The notes: generated by a model from the sequence alone, not told the origin. Positions 9,041 through 18,592 are shown, counted from the first letter of the stretch. The stretch: 64,000 bases of DNA from Actinoplanes italicus (GCF_003001815.1 NZ_PVMZ01000033.1:1-64000), one strand, 5' to 3'. Numbers and translations: made by a program.

Positions 9041-9154
9041 CCTGGCAGCATTCTTTCGACGAGTACGGCGTGGATGCCGTAACCACCCGCCATCAGCATC
9101 GGCAACCTCGCCTGCCTCGGCGGGGCGGACGGCAAGCGTGTGATGTGCTCCCGG

Positions 9155-11383
9155 TCACCGTCGGCGTTGGGTGGAGGCGAGGCGGCCGTCGGCTTTTGCG
9201 TTGTTGTGGATGATGCGGAGACTGTTCGTGGCGCCGTCTTCACCGGTCACTTGCCAGAAGTCGAGGCCGTCGCATTTGTCGAGTCCGGAGACCGCTCTGC
9301 CCGCTTCGTCCACGCTGACGAATGCGTCGCCGGTGGGTAGCCAGATGATCCCGTCGCCGTCGATCGTGGCGCGATAGTTGCTGGCGCGAGCGAAGATCGG
9401 TACTCCGTCCGGGAGGATGCCGTGTTTCATCATGCGCGCGATCGCGGTTCGGGCGTTCGGTGTGGGGCGACGGCGTGGCGGTGGCGCAGGTTCGTTCTGG
9501 CGTGCCGGTTCTGCCAGTTCAGGAGGCTCGAACGTGGGGAAGCCGAGTCGTTGCGGCTTCCAGATGATCTGGCACAGCCGTCGGTACAGTTCGGTCCGGC
9601 TGGCCACGACCGTTTGCATCTTAGGATCAGTGCCGAAGTCGTGGAAGTGCTCGCCCAGGTCGTTGTCTTTGTTGTCTTTGTCGTTGACGAAGTCTCGGAT
9701 GAACGTGTTGTTGCGGCGGTGGCCTGGGTCGAGAACGGCCGTGAGGTTGTTCTGTCTTCCATACCGCTGGATCTTCTCGTGGAAGCGCATGTCGTTGAGG
9801 CTGGCGTTGTCCTTGCGGTGCAGCAGCACGAGGGATCCGATCCTGGCCCGCAGGACCAGGAAGTCGCCGCGTTCAGGGATTTCGTGGTTGTACCAGTCGG
9901 GATGATTTGGCCAGAGATGTTCGACCTGCCAGGCGCGATCCTCGTTGAGGTACTCGGCGCTCAGGTCATGTTTGCCGCAGCCGACTTCGACGTAGGCGGT
10001 GAGGCGGGTGAGCAGGTATCGAACCTGGGCCTTGTTGTTGCCTCGTAGCTGGAAGTTGTAGATCGCCTGGAAACTCTCCGGAGGGAGTGCGGCGGCCAAG
10101 GTCTCGGCAACCTGCGGCTCGGTTTCGCACATCCGCAGTTGCGGGATGAGGACGCGGTATTCGGCCTCGAAGTCCCGGGCGCCGAGCGGCTGGTCGCTGA
10201 GCATGCGAGAGACGTAGAGGCGGTCCAGGTAGTTGGCGACCAGGCGAGCCTTGCTCTTGGCGTCGGTTGCGGTGTCTCTCGGTCGCACTGCTGCAAGGAC
10301 GAGCTGCAGCTGGTTGGTCAGGCCGTTCACCGCGTTGTAGTAGACGGCCTCCAGATTGTCGCTCAGGTAGGGCTTCGACAGTGCTTTCTTGAAGCGGACG
10401 TAGTGCTCGGAGAGATAGATGAGGTCGTTGACGAAGGTGAAGTAGTCTTCGCTGGTCTTGAGGCCGACGCGGGCTTCCGCCTTCTTGCGCACCCAGATGT
10501 TGAGTGCCTCTTCGATTTCGCGCATGTCAGCGCTGCTTTCGTCGCCCATCGAGGCGTAGTGGGCGATCAGCGCTGCTTTCAAGAACTCCTTGGGCGCGTT
10601 GGCGTCCTCCCGGTCGGTCGTCACCCGTGCAAGCATCTTGCGCCAGCGCTCGTTGAGTTCGTCCTGGTGCGCGCCGACTTGGGAGATGAGGAAGCTCTTG
10701 ACGAGGTCGGCTGAGGTGAGACGGGCGCCGCGGTCGTTCATCGACTCGAAAATCTTGAAGCCGCTGGCCTTGTTGCCGGCTTTGATGCCGATGAGCACAG
10801 CGTGGTTCAGTAGCCAGTCGACGAATGGGGCGCACGATTCGGCAGTGAGTTGCTGGTCGAGTAGTTCCTTGATCAGGCCGCTGCGGAAGGACATGTTTCG
10901 GACTGAGATCGGCGCGCCGACGTCGAGTTCGAAGCGGACGCCGTTGTAGAGGCGGGTGAGGAACTCACGGCGTTCGTCGATGTCGATGCGGAACCGGAGC
11001 CGGTTGCCGTTGAACTCGCCGATGACTCTGTTCAACTTGTCTACCGTGGTGGGCTGCCGGTAGGAGTCTGCGATGCGGCGCAGATGCATGAAGAGCAGGT
11101 GAAGGGTGGTGAAGCGTTGCTGGCCGTCGACGAGAAACCGGACGCCGCGGGATTCCTCGACGTAGACGAACGGCCCAAGGAAGAAGTGTTCAGGCTCGGT
11201 GCGTTGCCATCGCCGTCGACCGTCCTGCCAGTGTTCGTCGAACGCGGTGAAGAGGTCGGTGACCAGTGTCCGGACGTCGTCGGCGGACCACGCGTACTCG
11301 CGTTGGTAGTAGTCGATCTGGTAGAAGGGTTTCTCGAACAGTGCGTTCAGGTTGAAGGCTTTACCGGAGATCGAACTGCCCAT
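9155..11383 (-). CDS. DUF262-DUF1524-RAMA protein (GmrSD-type modification-dependent restriction)
   Basis: A 742-residue protein with ATG at 11383 behind a GGGGG tract. The N-terminus shows YQREYAW (26-32) and VDGQQR (85-90), hallmarks of the DUF262 ParB-like NTPase domain. Around 485 lies VEHLWPNH, followed by IGSLVLLHRKDNASL, the DUF1524 HNH-type nuclease region with His and Asn. The last about 100 residues (TAIARMMKHGILPDG, IIWLPTGDAFVSVDEAGRAV, GLDFWQV) fit the RAMA domain, proposed to read modified DNA. DUF262 and DUF1524 form GmrS and GmrD, the type IV enzyme that cleaves modified phage DNA; here they are fused and carry an apparent extra reader. Domain calls are from motifs; activity is inferred. 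Confidence 0.75.
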   Translation of the reverse strand: MGSSISGKAFNLNALFEKPFYQIDYYQREYAWSADDVRTLVTDLFTAFDEHWQDGRRRWQRTEPEHFFLGPFVYVEESRGVRFLVDGQQRFTTLHLLFMHLRRIADSYRQPTTVDKLNRVIGEFNGNRLRFRIDIDERREFLTRLYNGVRFELDVGAPISVRNMSFRSGLIKELLDQQLTAESCAPFVDWLLNHAVLIGIKAGNKASGFKIFESMNDRGARLTSADLVKSFLISQVGAHQDELNERWRKMLARVTTDREDANAPKEFLKAALIAHYASMGDESSADMREIEEALNIWVRKKAEARVGLKTSEDYFTFVNDLIYLSEHYVRFKKALSKPYLSDNLEAVYYNAVNGLTNQLQLVLAAVRPRDTATDAKSKARLVANYLDRLYVSRMLSDQPLGARDFEAEYRVLIPQLRMCETEPQVAETLAAALPPESFQAIYNFQLRGNNKAQVRYLLTRLTAYVEVGCGKHDLSAEYLNEDRAWQVEHLWPNHPDWYNHEIPERGDFLVLRARIGSLVLLHRKDNASLNDMRFHEKIQRYGRQNNLTAVLDPGHRRNNTFIRDFVNDKDNKDNDLGEHFHDFGTDPKMQTVVASRTELYRRLCQIIWKPQRLGFPTFEPPELAEPARQNEPAPPPRRRPTPNARTAIARMMKHGILPDGVPIFARASNYRATIDGDGIIWLPTGDAFVSVDEAGRAVSGLDKCDGLDFWQVTGEDGATNSLRIIHNNAKADGRLASTQRRR

Positions 11384-11956
11384 GAGACCCCCAAGATCGG
11401 CTTACTCTGTCTCGCAGTGCGGCGGAGATGCGTCACCCGAAGTGACGAAATGACTACACTCTAGGCAGTTTCTGAACGTCAGAGAAGAGTCCGGAACGAC
11501 GGCCGCTGCCGCCCTCCAAAGACGGTTCCCCAGCCGTACACCTCTTCGCTGCGGTAGGCGGCATCTACCAGCGCGCCGTTCGGCCGTCAGTAGTCCGGGT
11601 CCGCGGTCGCCCACCTGTAGGCGCGGCACACCGACTCCACAGACTGCGCCACCACCGGTTTCTCCACGAGAGCGGCCCTGCGGAAAGTCGCTCACGCCCT
11701 CGCCGCCCTGACGGTGACCCGCCGCACCCGCTCGCGATGCCCGACCCATGACCGTGCTCCGCGCCGCCGTTCATTGGAACCCGGCACCGGCGTCCACGGT
11801 GCGCGGCGTCCGGTGCCGGAGACGCCCGACGGGGTGAACTCGGCTCACCTTTCACGGTGAATGCCCACGCCGGAGGTGGGCAGAGGCCTTCGAGCCGCAG
11901 TTGCCTGGAAGCAGGAACCGGATGGTGTGAGGTGGACGGTGGGCAACGAGGGGCAG
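11384..11956. other. Intergenic region before serine recombinase
   Basis: The 570 bases between the divergent restriction gene and the serine recombinase hold no gene I can support. Minus-strand bases around 11590-11660 can be read as a short Cys/Arg/Trp-rich C-terminus (SVCRAYRWATADPDY), which may be the relic of a lost gene. Recombinase attachment sites could lie here but cannot be recognised without a comparison genome. Confidence 0.35.
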
Positions 11957-13315
11957 ATGCCGAACACGCTGCAACAGTGGCGCGACGCCCGCGTGCTGCC
12001 CCGGCAACGCGGCCAGCGCGAACGAGAGCCGTCCGGGTTGCTGAGGTTCGCGTTCTACGGCCGTTTCTCCACCGTGCGGCATCAGCACCTCGAGACGTCA
12101 CACCGCTGGCAACGGGACTGCGCTGTCGGCGTGATCGACGGCCACGGCGTCATCGTCAGCGAGTACCTCGATGTCGGGGTGAGCCGCCGCCGGTCCTGGT
12201 TCAACCGGCCGCGAGCCGCGGCCCTGCTCGCCGCCGCATCGTCCGGTGACGCCGGCTTCGATGCCGTGGTGGTAGGTGAGTATGAGCGAGCCTTCTGGGG
12301 CCGGCAGGCTTTCCACATCGTTGCCCTGCTCAACGAGCACCGCATCGGGTTGTGGCTTCCGGAGACTCTGGGCCCGGTTGACCTGGCCGATCCGGTACAC
12401 CGGACGGTGATCATCGAGATCGGCGCCCGGTCCGCGCGTGAGATCGCCCGCGACCGGCACCGCGCGCTGGAAGCGATGCGCGTCCAGGCCCAGCACCAGG
12501 GCCGTTACCTCGGCGGGCGGCCGCCGTACGGTTACCGGCTCGCCGACGCCGGTCCGCATCCGAACCCCGACCACGCCCGCTGGGGTCGGCAGCAGCAACA
12601 CCTGGAACCGGATCCGGTAACCGCGCCGAACGTGCAGTGGATCTTCTCCCAGCGGCTCGCCGGCCGGTCCATGACCGGCATCACCCGCGCCCTCAACGAC
12701 CGCGCCATCCCGTCGCCGTCAGCCCACGACCGTGCCCGCAACGCCCACCGCACCGGTACGACGTGGAACGTCACCACGGTCGCGGCGATCCTCGCCAACC
12801 CCCGCTACACCGGCCGGCAGGTGTGGAATCGCCAACCCCGCCACTACCGCGACGACACCAACCCCGGAAGCACTACGTTGCAGCGCCGGAGGGTGTCTCG
12901 CAACGATTGGGTGATCTCCGACCAACCCGCCCACCAGGGGCTGGTCAGCGAACCCGACTTCGTCGCTGCCCAAACGATCAGCGCCCTTCCCGGCCCTGTC
13001 GACGGGAACCGTCGCTGCTACCAGTTGGTCGGTGTCGTGCGTTGCGGGTTGTGCGATCGCCGGATGGAGTCTCACTGGGCACATAGCCGCCCCGGCTATC
13101 GATGCCGTCACGGCCGGATCAGCGGCACATCCTCAACGGGCCGACCAACCACCCTCTACTGGCGGGAGGACCGGCTGCTGCAACAGATCGGCCATGCTCT
13201 GCGCGTCGCCGGATGGGGTGATGACGGCGTTGAAGTGTCCGTCGCTGACTGCCTGCGATGTCACCACCTGACGGTGATGTGTGAGAGAAGCGCCGTTTGC
13301 CTCCGCGCGGAGTGA
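11957..13315 (+). CDS. Large serine recombinase
   Basis: About 452 residues from the ATG at 11957 (GAGGGG upstream); an open extension begins at 11861. The catalytic Ser lies in FYGRFST (S38). The resolvase domain continues with VVVGEYERAFWGRQAF, the region holding conserved Arg residues. GRYLGGRPPYGYRL begins the recombinase domain, NPRYTGRQVWN is the usual strand after it, and CGLC followed by RCRHG near 395-420 is the zinc ribbon. A coiled-coil tail looks short or absent, so the protein is compact compared with phage integrases. A paralogue with the same N-terminal layout starts at 63494. Probably an integrase or transposase of a mobile element; cognate ends are not visible. Confidence 0.85.
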   Translation: MPNTLQQWRDARVLPRQRGQREREPSGLLRFAFYGRFSTVRHQHLETSHRWQRDCAVGVIDGHGVIVSEYLDVGVSRRRSWFNRPRAAALLAAASSGDAGFDAVVVGEYERAFWGRQAFHIVALLNEHRIGLWLPETLGPVDLADPVHRTVIIEIGARSAREIARDRHRALEAMRVQAQHQGRYLGGRPPYGYRLADAGPHPNPDHARWGRQQQHLEPDPVTAPNVQWIFSQRLAGRSMTGITRALNDRAIPSPSAHDRARNAHRTGTTWNVTTVAAILANPRYTGRQVWNRQPRHYRDDTNPGSTTLQRRRVSRNDWVISDQPAHQGLVSEPDFVAAQTISALPGPVDGNRRCYQLVGVVRCGLCDRRMESHWAHSRPGYRCRHGRISGTSSTGRPTTLYWREDRLLQQIGHALRVAGWGDDGVEVSVADCLRCHHLTVMCERSAVCLRAE

Positions 13316-13606
13316 CTCTGGGTTTCAGGAGTGGGAGCCGCAGTCACTCTTGCAGGGGACCGGGTGCGATGAAAACACGCCGCGGCCGAGCGCCTCGCCG
13401 TTCCGCGAAACTGGTTGGTCGTACGCTGATCCGGCAGGCCAGGGGTGAGGTCTGTCGCCCTGCAGAGCGCTGTCCCGGAACAGTGACTTCGGCGACAAGG
13501 GTTGGAGCCCGATCCCCTTCAACGACCGTACTGACGAAGGCCACAAGGCTGTCGCGTCCGCACCCTGGCGGCCGCGGTCCGGGACGCGGCTCAGCTGGAG
13601 ATGCTC
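13316..13606. other. Intergenic region after serine recombinase
   Basis: About 290 bases in which I see no supported gene. Open frames exist in several registers, as expected at this GC content, but none has a ribosome binding site and a plausible protein sequence. Confidence 0.35.
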
Positions 13607-14557
13607 ATGCCTCATACCTCCGACCGGCGGCGCCGTGCGCAACGCTGCAACATCACCGGGGAGCCGGCTCGCCTCGCCGTGACCGGTCTGCCCACACGCA
13701 ACGAGACGATTGCCATGAGCCCGGGTCAGAAGGCCTTGCAAAGTGCGCTGATGCGCGTTTTCGCCAATCAAGGCCAGCACGCCTGGGATCCGCTGCGTGG
13801 CCGCCGTCTTGCGGGGCTTTTCGACTACTACGGCACCTGGATCTCTCCCCAGCCCGACCGGGTGGTCATGGCGGCGACCGTAGCCCACCGGCTGTGTGGC
13901 TACCTGCTGCCGTACACCGATCCGGATGAGCAGCACCCGCGCTGCGCCGGAATTCCCGGGCTTCGGCTCCGTGCCTACACCACCTACGGCTACGAACTGG
14001 TGCACCTTCCCACCAATACACCGGTCGAGATCCACGACGATCAGAGCCGCTGTTCGCCCCGTTTCCGCGAGGAGGTTCTCCGCACCGAACGCCGGATGCA
14101 TCGAGGCGAAGAAGAGCGCACCTTCCGACCGGTCTGGCGTGAGCCGGCACTTACCGGACTCGAGCAGCGGTGGGCATCGGTCTGGCAGCTCCAACCCCAC
14201 ACTGAGATCACCAGCGCCCTGTTCTGCATCCAGCCGGTGTTCCTGCATGATCCCGCAGGCCCCACCCACAGTGCGGGGAACTGGGCCAGGCACCTTCAGC
14301 TGGCATGTTCACCGGCCCCGGACACACCGTCGGTGCTCACCTGGTGTGACGGACTACAGCCCGGCCGAATCGCGGAATACCTGGAGACGCTCGCGCTCAT
14401 AAGTCCGGGCATCGCGCGTATCGACGCGGCAGGGCCGAACTATGCCACCTTGACTCTGGGGAGGGCGTCGATTGAGATGCACCGACGTCATCTCTGCACG
14501 CAGTGCCATCTGGACAAAGCGTTCACGCCGACGCGGCCGGATCCTGCCGCTGCTTGA
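13607..14557 (+). CDS. Hypothetical protein
   Basis: About 316 residues. The ATG at 13607 has GGAG six bases upstream; alternatives are 13601 and the downstream MSPGQKALQSAL start at 13715. I recognise no domain. The composition is soluble, rich in Arg, His and Pro, with AYTTYGYELVHLPT in the middle and a CTQC pair near the C-terminus (HLCTQCHLDKAF), which could bind a metal or redox partner. A strong terminator hairpin follows the stop. It sits between a serine recombinase and another orphan gene, so it is probably accessory cargo. Confidence 0.45.
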   Translation: MPHTSDRRRRAQRCNITGEPARLAVTGLPTRNETIAMSPGQKALQSALMRVFANQGQHAWDPLRGRRLAGLFDYYGTWISPQPDRVVMAATVAHRLCGYLLPYTDPDEQHPRCAGIPGLRLRAYTTYGYELVHLPTNTPVEIHDDQSRCSPRFREEVLRTERRMHRGEEERTFRPVWREPALTGLEQRWASVWQLQPHTEITSALFCIQPVFLHDPAGPTHSAGNWARHLQLACSPAPDTPSVLTWCDGLQPGRIAEYLETLALISPGIARIDAAGPNYATLTLGRASIEMHRRHLCTQCHLDKAFTPTRPDPAAA

Positions 14558-14564
14558 ACGGTGA

Positions 14565-14602
14565 CCCGGCTGGCGGCCGGAAGTATCCGGCCGCCAGCCG
14601 GG
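14565..14602. terminator. 17-bp perfect hairpin terminator
   Basis: CCCGGCTGGCGGCCGGA at 14565-14581, a 4-base loop (agta) and the exact complement at 14586-14602. It starts 7 bases after the stop codon of the 13607-14557 gene, so a factor-independent-like terminator is the natural reading. Confidence 0.75.
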
Positions 14603-14697
14603 CGCCGATTCGCTATCGATGGATAAGGGACGATTGCTCTCCAGTATCGCCGTGCGGGCGGCGAGCGATTGGTCACGGCCCGCCATGATGTCTGACC

Positions 14698-15393
14698 ATG
14701 AACAGCTATCCCGAAGACACCGATCGGCGGCAGGGCATCACCAAGGTCGTCGAGATGGGGATCGCAGCGGTGCCGGGCGTCGGCGGACCCCTGCAGATCG
14801 CCTTCCAGGAAGCTGCCGGCCGGCGTTTGGCTGATCGGCGGGCCCAGTGGTTGAACGACTTAGCTCAGAAAGCTCATCGTCTCGAGAGCCGCATCGGCGA
14901 CTTCGAGCACCTCCTCGACCAGGACACGTTCATGGATGCGGTGACGACGGCGTCGCAGATCGCCGACAGGACGTCGCGGGCAGCGAAGTTGGAGTTGCTG
15001 CGCAATGCCGTTGTGAACTCCGTTCTGCCCGATGCGCCGCACGACGATACTCAGCAGCTGTTCTTCGACATGCTGGACCGGTTCACACCAACCCACGTAC
15101 GGCTGCTCACGCTGCTGTCGGACCCGCCCGGATGGTTCGCACGGCACGACATCAGTAGGCCGAACGTGACGATGGGCGGCAAGTCCGTGATCATTGAAGC
15201 GGGGATGCCAGAACTCGCGAGCCGTAAGGACCTCATCGATCGGTATGCGGCAGCGTTGAGCAGCTCTGGCCTGATCGCGCAGTCGCTGAGTGGCGTGATG
15301 TCCGCAGCCGGGCTTTGGGCGGCAGCGACGACACCGCTGGCCAGCGAATTCTTGGCATTCATCTCGGATCCGGAGACGGACGAGGCGGGCTGA
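14698..15393 (+). CDS. Hypothetical helical protein of a widespread uncharacterised family
   Basis: A 231-residue protein beginning MNSYPEDTDRRQGITKVVEM. An early VPGVGGPLQIAF segment (Gly-rich, VPxxGGP) precedes a mostly alpha-helical body with RRAQWLNDLAQKAHRLE, a TSRAAKLELLRNAVVNSVL helix and LDRFTPTHVRLLTLL followed by DPPGWF. I recall this pattern (VPxIGGP, RAxWL, EKxxxLRNxxxNS, LTxxHxRLL) from uncharacterised proteins seen near defence genes, but I have no name for it. The hydrophobic AALSSSGLIAQSLSGVMSAA tail is not a clear membrane span. Function unknown. Confidence 0.5.
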   Translation: MNSYPEDTDRRQGITKVVEMGIAAVPGVGGPLQIAFQEAAGRRLADRRAQWLNDLAQKAHRLESRIGDFEHLLDQDTFMDAVTTASQIADRTSRAAKLELLRNAVVNSVLPDAPHDDTQQLFFDMLDRFTPTHVRLLTLLSDPPGWFARHDISRPNVTMGGKSVIIEAGMPELASRKDLIDRYAAALSSSGLIAQSLSGVMSAAGLWAAATTPLASEFLAFISDPETDEAG

Positions 15394-15610
15394 CAAGTAG
15401 CTGGAGCCGCGGGGCCAATCATCGAACTGTTCAGGAAGCTCCGCGTATAGCGGCGAACCGTCACATGGCGTATCCCCGTGGTCTCCGCGGTGCTGATCGG
15501 CTGGGCCGTGATCAGCACCAGGGCCCGCTGCCTCGCCCGCGGCCGACCTGCCGCTCCCGGGAGCCGCCGGACACTCGGTACGCCCGATAACAGTCCTCTC
15601 AAGCACTCAT

Positions 15611-16459
15611 TCAGATGAAACCAAGACCTGACAGCAGCCAATCGGCCATGCGGCTGATGCTGTGAGCGGCCACCGGATTGTCGGGTTCGTTGAGGTGGCC
15701 GTGGTGGGCACCGACTTCGCGGATCATGAGGACGTCGACGCCTGCGGCGGCGAGTTCGGCGCCGTACTGCTGTCCAGAGGCTCGCAGCGGGTCTATGTCG
15801 GAGTTGAGGATCATCGTGGGTGGCAGGCCGGTGAGGTCGTGGCCGCCGGGGAAGGCGTAGGGCTCGCCCAGGCCGGCGGGGTCTCGCACGTAGTTGAGGT
15901 TCATCCGGTGGATGGCGTCGGCGCCCACCAGATCGGGGTCCGGCAGGGTCGTCACCTTGGCGTGCAGCTCGGCGGACATCGGAGGGAGCTCGCTGTGCAG
16001 CACCGGATAGACGAGCAGTACGGCGCTGGGTAGCGGCAAGCCGTTGTCGCGGAGCCGGAGGGTGGCGCCGGCGGCCAGGTTGCCGCCGGCGCTGGCTCCG
16101 CCGATGGCCCAGCCCGGTACGCGGATGTCTGAGGCTGCTGCCCAGGAGAAAGCCGCGGTGAGTTCCTCGGAGGCGACCGGGTAGTGGAAGCGCTCGCCGG
16201 GCTGGGCCGGTGCCTGTTCGCCGGTCGTCCAGTCCATGATCGGCGCGAGCCGGTAGTCCACCGTGACGACCGCGATGCTGCGTTCGGCGAGTTGCCGGGC
16301 GACCCAGTCGCTTTCGGGCATGTCGAGGTCGCCGCCGAAGAAGGCGCCGCCGTGCGCCCAGACCAGACCGGCGCGGGCGTCGCCGTCAGTGGTGTGGACG
16401 CGAATAGGAATCGTGCCGTACGGGCCGTCGATCCGGCGGTTCTTGATCGTGATGCTCAT
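15611..16459 (-). CDS. HSL-family (GDXG) alpha/beta-hydrolase esterase
   Basis: A 282-residue intracellular esterase. The oxyanion HGG motif is at 36-38 (VWAHGGAFFGG), the nucleophile is S123 in GGASAGG, the acid is D223 in DIDPLRASG, and the base is probably H253 in GAHHGHL. Hormone-sensitive-lipase-type esterases hydrolyse short acyl or aryl esters. The ATG at 16459 overlaps the stop of the upstream LacI gene by 4 bases, so the two are translated from one transcript. Given the neighbouring rhamnosidase operon, it may remove acyl groups from imported glycosides; this is inference. Confidence 0.88.
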   Translation of the reverse strand: MSITIKNRRIDGPYGTIPIRVHTTDGDARAGLVWAHGGAFFGGDLDMPESDWVARQLAERSIAVVTVDYRLAPIMDWTTGEQAPAQPGERFHYPVASEELTAAFSWAAASDIRVPGWAIGGASAGGNLAAGATLRLRDNGLPLPSAVLLVYPVLHSELPPMSAELHAKVTTLPDPDLVGADAIHRMNLNYVRDPAGLGEPYAFPGGHDLTGLPPTMILNSDIDPLRASGQQYGAELAAAGVDVLMIREVGAHHGHLNEPDNPVAAHSISRMADWLLSGLGFI

Positions 16460-17484
16460 AGGGCTGCGGTGGTGCGCCGCACGACCAGGGTCGGTGACAG
16501 TTTGACCTGGGCGGTGCGGCGGTCCCGCTGGCCGATGCGGTCGATCAGCAGGCGGGCGGCGTTGGCGCCCATCTGCCGGCCGTCCTGGTCGACGCTGGTC
16601 AGGGAGATCGGGCCGAACGCGGCGAGGGCGCTGTTGTCGTAGCCGGCCACGGAGATGTCGCCGGGCACCGACAAGCCCGCTTCGGCGATCGCCTCCAGCG
16701 CTCCGAGGGCGACGACGTCGGCGCCGGCGAAGATGGCGGTGGGCCGCACCAGGCGGTCGAGCAGTTGTTGGGCGCCCAGGTATCCGCCGTCCTGGGTGTA
16801 TGTGGTCGACGCGATGTCTATCTCGGCTTCGAGGCCGTGGGCGATCATCGCTTCCCTGTAGCCGTGGGCGCGTTGCGCGTTGGGCATCTCGGCGAGGCGT
16901 ACCCGGTCGGTCTCGTGGTGCTCGATGTGTGCGATGCGGCGGTGGCCGAGCTCGACGAGGTGGTCGACGACCAGGGCAGCACCGGCGAGGTCGTCGTCGG
17001 TGACGCTGTCGTAGGCCGGCGAGGTGCCGTGCCGGCCGACGACCACGGTCGGCACGCTGCGGGCGACCTCATTTAGGCGGCTCTTGGCCGACACCGGGGC
17101 GATCAGGACCAGACCGTCCATGCTGCGGTCGATCATCGCGTCGATGACCCGGGCCTCGGCCTTCTCGCCGTTGCAGCCGGGCGCGAGCAGCACCTGGTAA
17201 TCACTGTCGCCGAGCTGGGCGGTGATGCCGTCGAGGATGTCGGCGAAGAACAGGTTGCGCAACTCCGGCAGCATCACGCCGATCGTGTAGGTCTGCCCGC
17301 GCAGGCCGCGGGCGGCGGCGGACGGGCGGTAACCGAGCTCGGCGATGGCCTGCTGCACTTTGGTGCGCATGGCCGGGCTGGCGCCGTACGCGTTGCGCAG
17401 AACCTTGGACACGGCGGTGGTGGACACCTGGGCGTGGCGCGCGACGTCGACGATGGTGACGCGACGGGTCGCGGGCTTGTCCAC
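16456..17484 (-). CDS. LacI-family transcriptional regulator 1
   Basis: A 342-residue regulator with a GTG start at 17484 behind AAGGAGA. The N-terminal helix-turn-helix is classic: VTIVDVARHAQVSTTAVSKV, then YRPSAAARGLRG as the hinge helix. A periplasmic-binding-protein-like sugar domain follows, with TIGVMLPELRNLFFADILDG and FAGADVVALGALEAI. It is a close paralogue of the next regulator upstream (17539-18576). The esterase gene follows with a 4-base overlap. It probably binds a sugar released by the local glycosidases and represses the cluster; the effector is not deducible from sequence. Confidence 0.93.
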   Translation of the reverse strand: MDKPATRRVTIVDVARHAQVSTTAVSKVLRNAYGASPAMRTKVQQAIAELGYRPSAAARGLRGQTYTIGVMLPELRNLFFADILDGITAQLGDSDYQVLLAPGCNGEKAEARVIDAMIDRSMDGLVLIAPVSAKSRLNEVARSVPTVVVGRHGTSPAYDSVTDDDLAGAALVVDHLVELGHRRIAHIEHHETDRVRLAEMPNAQRAHGYREAMIAHGLEAEIDIASTTYTQDGGYLGAQQLLDRLVRPTAIFAGADVVALGALEAIAEAGLSVPGDISVAGYDNSALAAFGPISLTSVDQDGRQMGANAARLLIDRIGQRDRRTAQVKLSPTLVVRRTTAAL

Positions 17485-17538
17485 CTGGTCTCCTTGGGGT
17501 GAGTGAAGATTGCTCGGGGTCCAGCAAAAGCGTACTGA

Positions 17539-18576
17539 TCAGCGTGGCGGCCCGGTCGTGCCCCGTACGACGGCGGTGGGAGAGAGTTTCACCTGAGCTG
17601 CCGGGCGGGTGTGATCGGTGATGCGCTCGAGCAGCAGCCGCGCCGCCGTACTGCCGATCCGGTGACCGGCCTGGTCCACGCTCGTCAGCGAGATCGCCCG
17701 GAACCCGGCCAGGGTGATGTTGTCGTAGCCGGCGACGGAGACGTCGCCGGGCACGGACAGGCCGGCCTCGGTGAGCGCGTCGAGGACGCCCAGGGCGACC
17801 ACGTCGGCGCCCGCGAAGATCGCGGTGGGCGGGTTCTTCCGGTCGAGCAGGATCCGGGCGCCGTGGTATCCGCCGTCGCGGGTGTACGTGGTGGAGGCGA
17901 TGTCGATGTGCTCGCCGAGGCCGTGCTGGTGCATGGCGTGGCGGTAGCCGTCGGCGCGCAGGGCGTTGGGCATTTCGGCGAGCCGGATCCGGTCGGTTTC
18001 GTGGTGCTCGATGTGGGCGATGCGGTGGTGCCCGAGGCCGGCGAGGTGCGCCACCATCAGCCCGGCGCCGGTGAAGTCGTCGTCGTTGACGGTGTCGAAG
18101 CGAGGGGAGTGGCTGTGCCGGCCGATGACCACGGTCGGCACGGTCCGGGCGAGGCGGTCGAGGTGGGCGGGCGGCGAGACGGGGGCGATGAGGATGAGGC
18201 CGTCCATGCTGCGGTCGATCATCGCTTCGGTGACCCGGGCCTCGCTGGTCGCGTCGTTGCAGCCGGAGGTCATGAACAGCTGATATTCGGTGTCGTCGAG
18301 GTGTTCGCCGACGCCGTCGAGGATGTCGGCGAAGAACGGGTTCCGCACGTCGGGCAGCATCACGCCGAGGGTCCAGGTGCGTCCGCGCAGGGCCCGGGCG
18401 GCGGCTGAGGGCCGGTAGCCGAGCTCGTCGACGGCCGCGCGGACCCGGCTGCGCATGTGCGGGCTCGTGCCGTACGCGTCGCGCAGCACTTTCGACACCG
18501 CGGTGGTCGACACTCCCGCCTGCCGCGCCACGTCCACGATCGTCACCCTTCGGGCGGTCGCGGGCTGTTGATGCAT
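17539..18576 (-). CDS. LacI-family transcriptional regulator 2
   Basis: A 345-residue LacI-family repressor, ATG at 18576 with AGGGAGAG upstream. The DNA-binding head reads VTIVDVARQAGVSTTAVSKV and the hinge YRPSAAARALRG; the ligand domain has TLGVMLPDVRNPFFADILDG. It is divergent from the sugar transport operon. A GTGAAACGTTACCC operator lies 17 bases upstream of its start, with similar sites closer to the transporter, so it very likely autoregulates and controls the operon. The two neighbouring LacI proteins share nearly identical recognition-helix residues (STTAVSKVLR), so they may bind the same operators with different ligands. Confidence 0.94.
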   Translation of the reverse strand: MHQQPATARRVTIVDVARQAGVSTTAVSKVLRDAYGTSPHMRSRVRAAVDELGYRPSAAARALRGRTWTLGVMLPDVRNPFFADILDGVGEHLDDTEYQLFMTSGCNDATSEARVTEAMIDRSMDGLILIAPVSPPAHLDRLARTVPTVVIGRHSHSPRFDTVNDDDFTGAGLMVAHLAGLGHHRIAHIEHHETDRIRLAEMPNALRADGYRHAMHQHGLGEHIDIASTTYTRDGGYHGARILLDRKNPPTAIFAGADVVALGVLDALTEAGLSVPGDVSVAGYDNITLAGFRAISLTSVDQAGHRIGSTAARLLLERITDHTRPAAQVKLSPTAVVRGTTGPPR

Positions 18577-18592
18577 GCACTCTCCCTGCTTA

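Noticed and set aside
13325..14293. A 322-residue minus-strand frame opposite the hypothetical gene
   Set aside because: The plus-strand frame has a ribosome binding site and a terminator directly after its stop; the minus-strand frame has neither.
17201..18580. A 459-residue frame across both LacI genes
   Set aside because: Out-of-frame shadow; both LacI frames are intact with helix-turn-helix and ligand domains.
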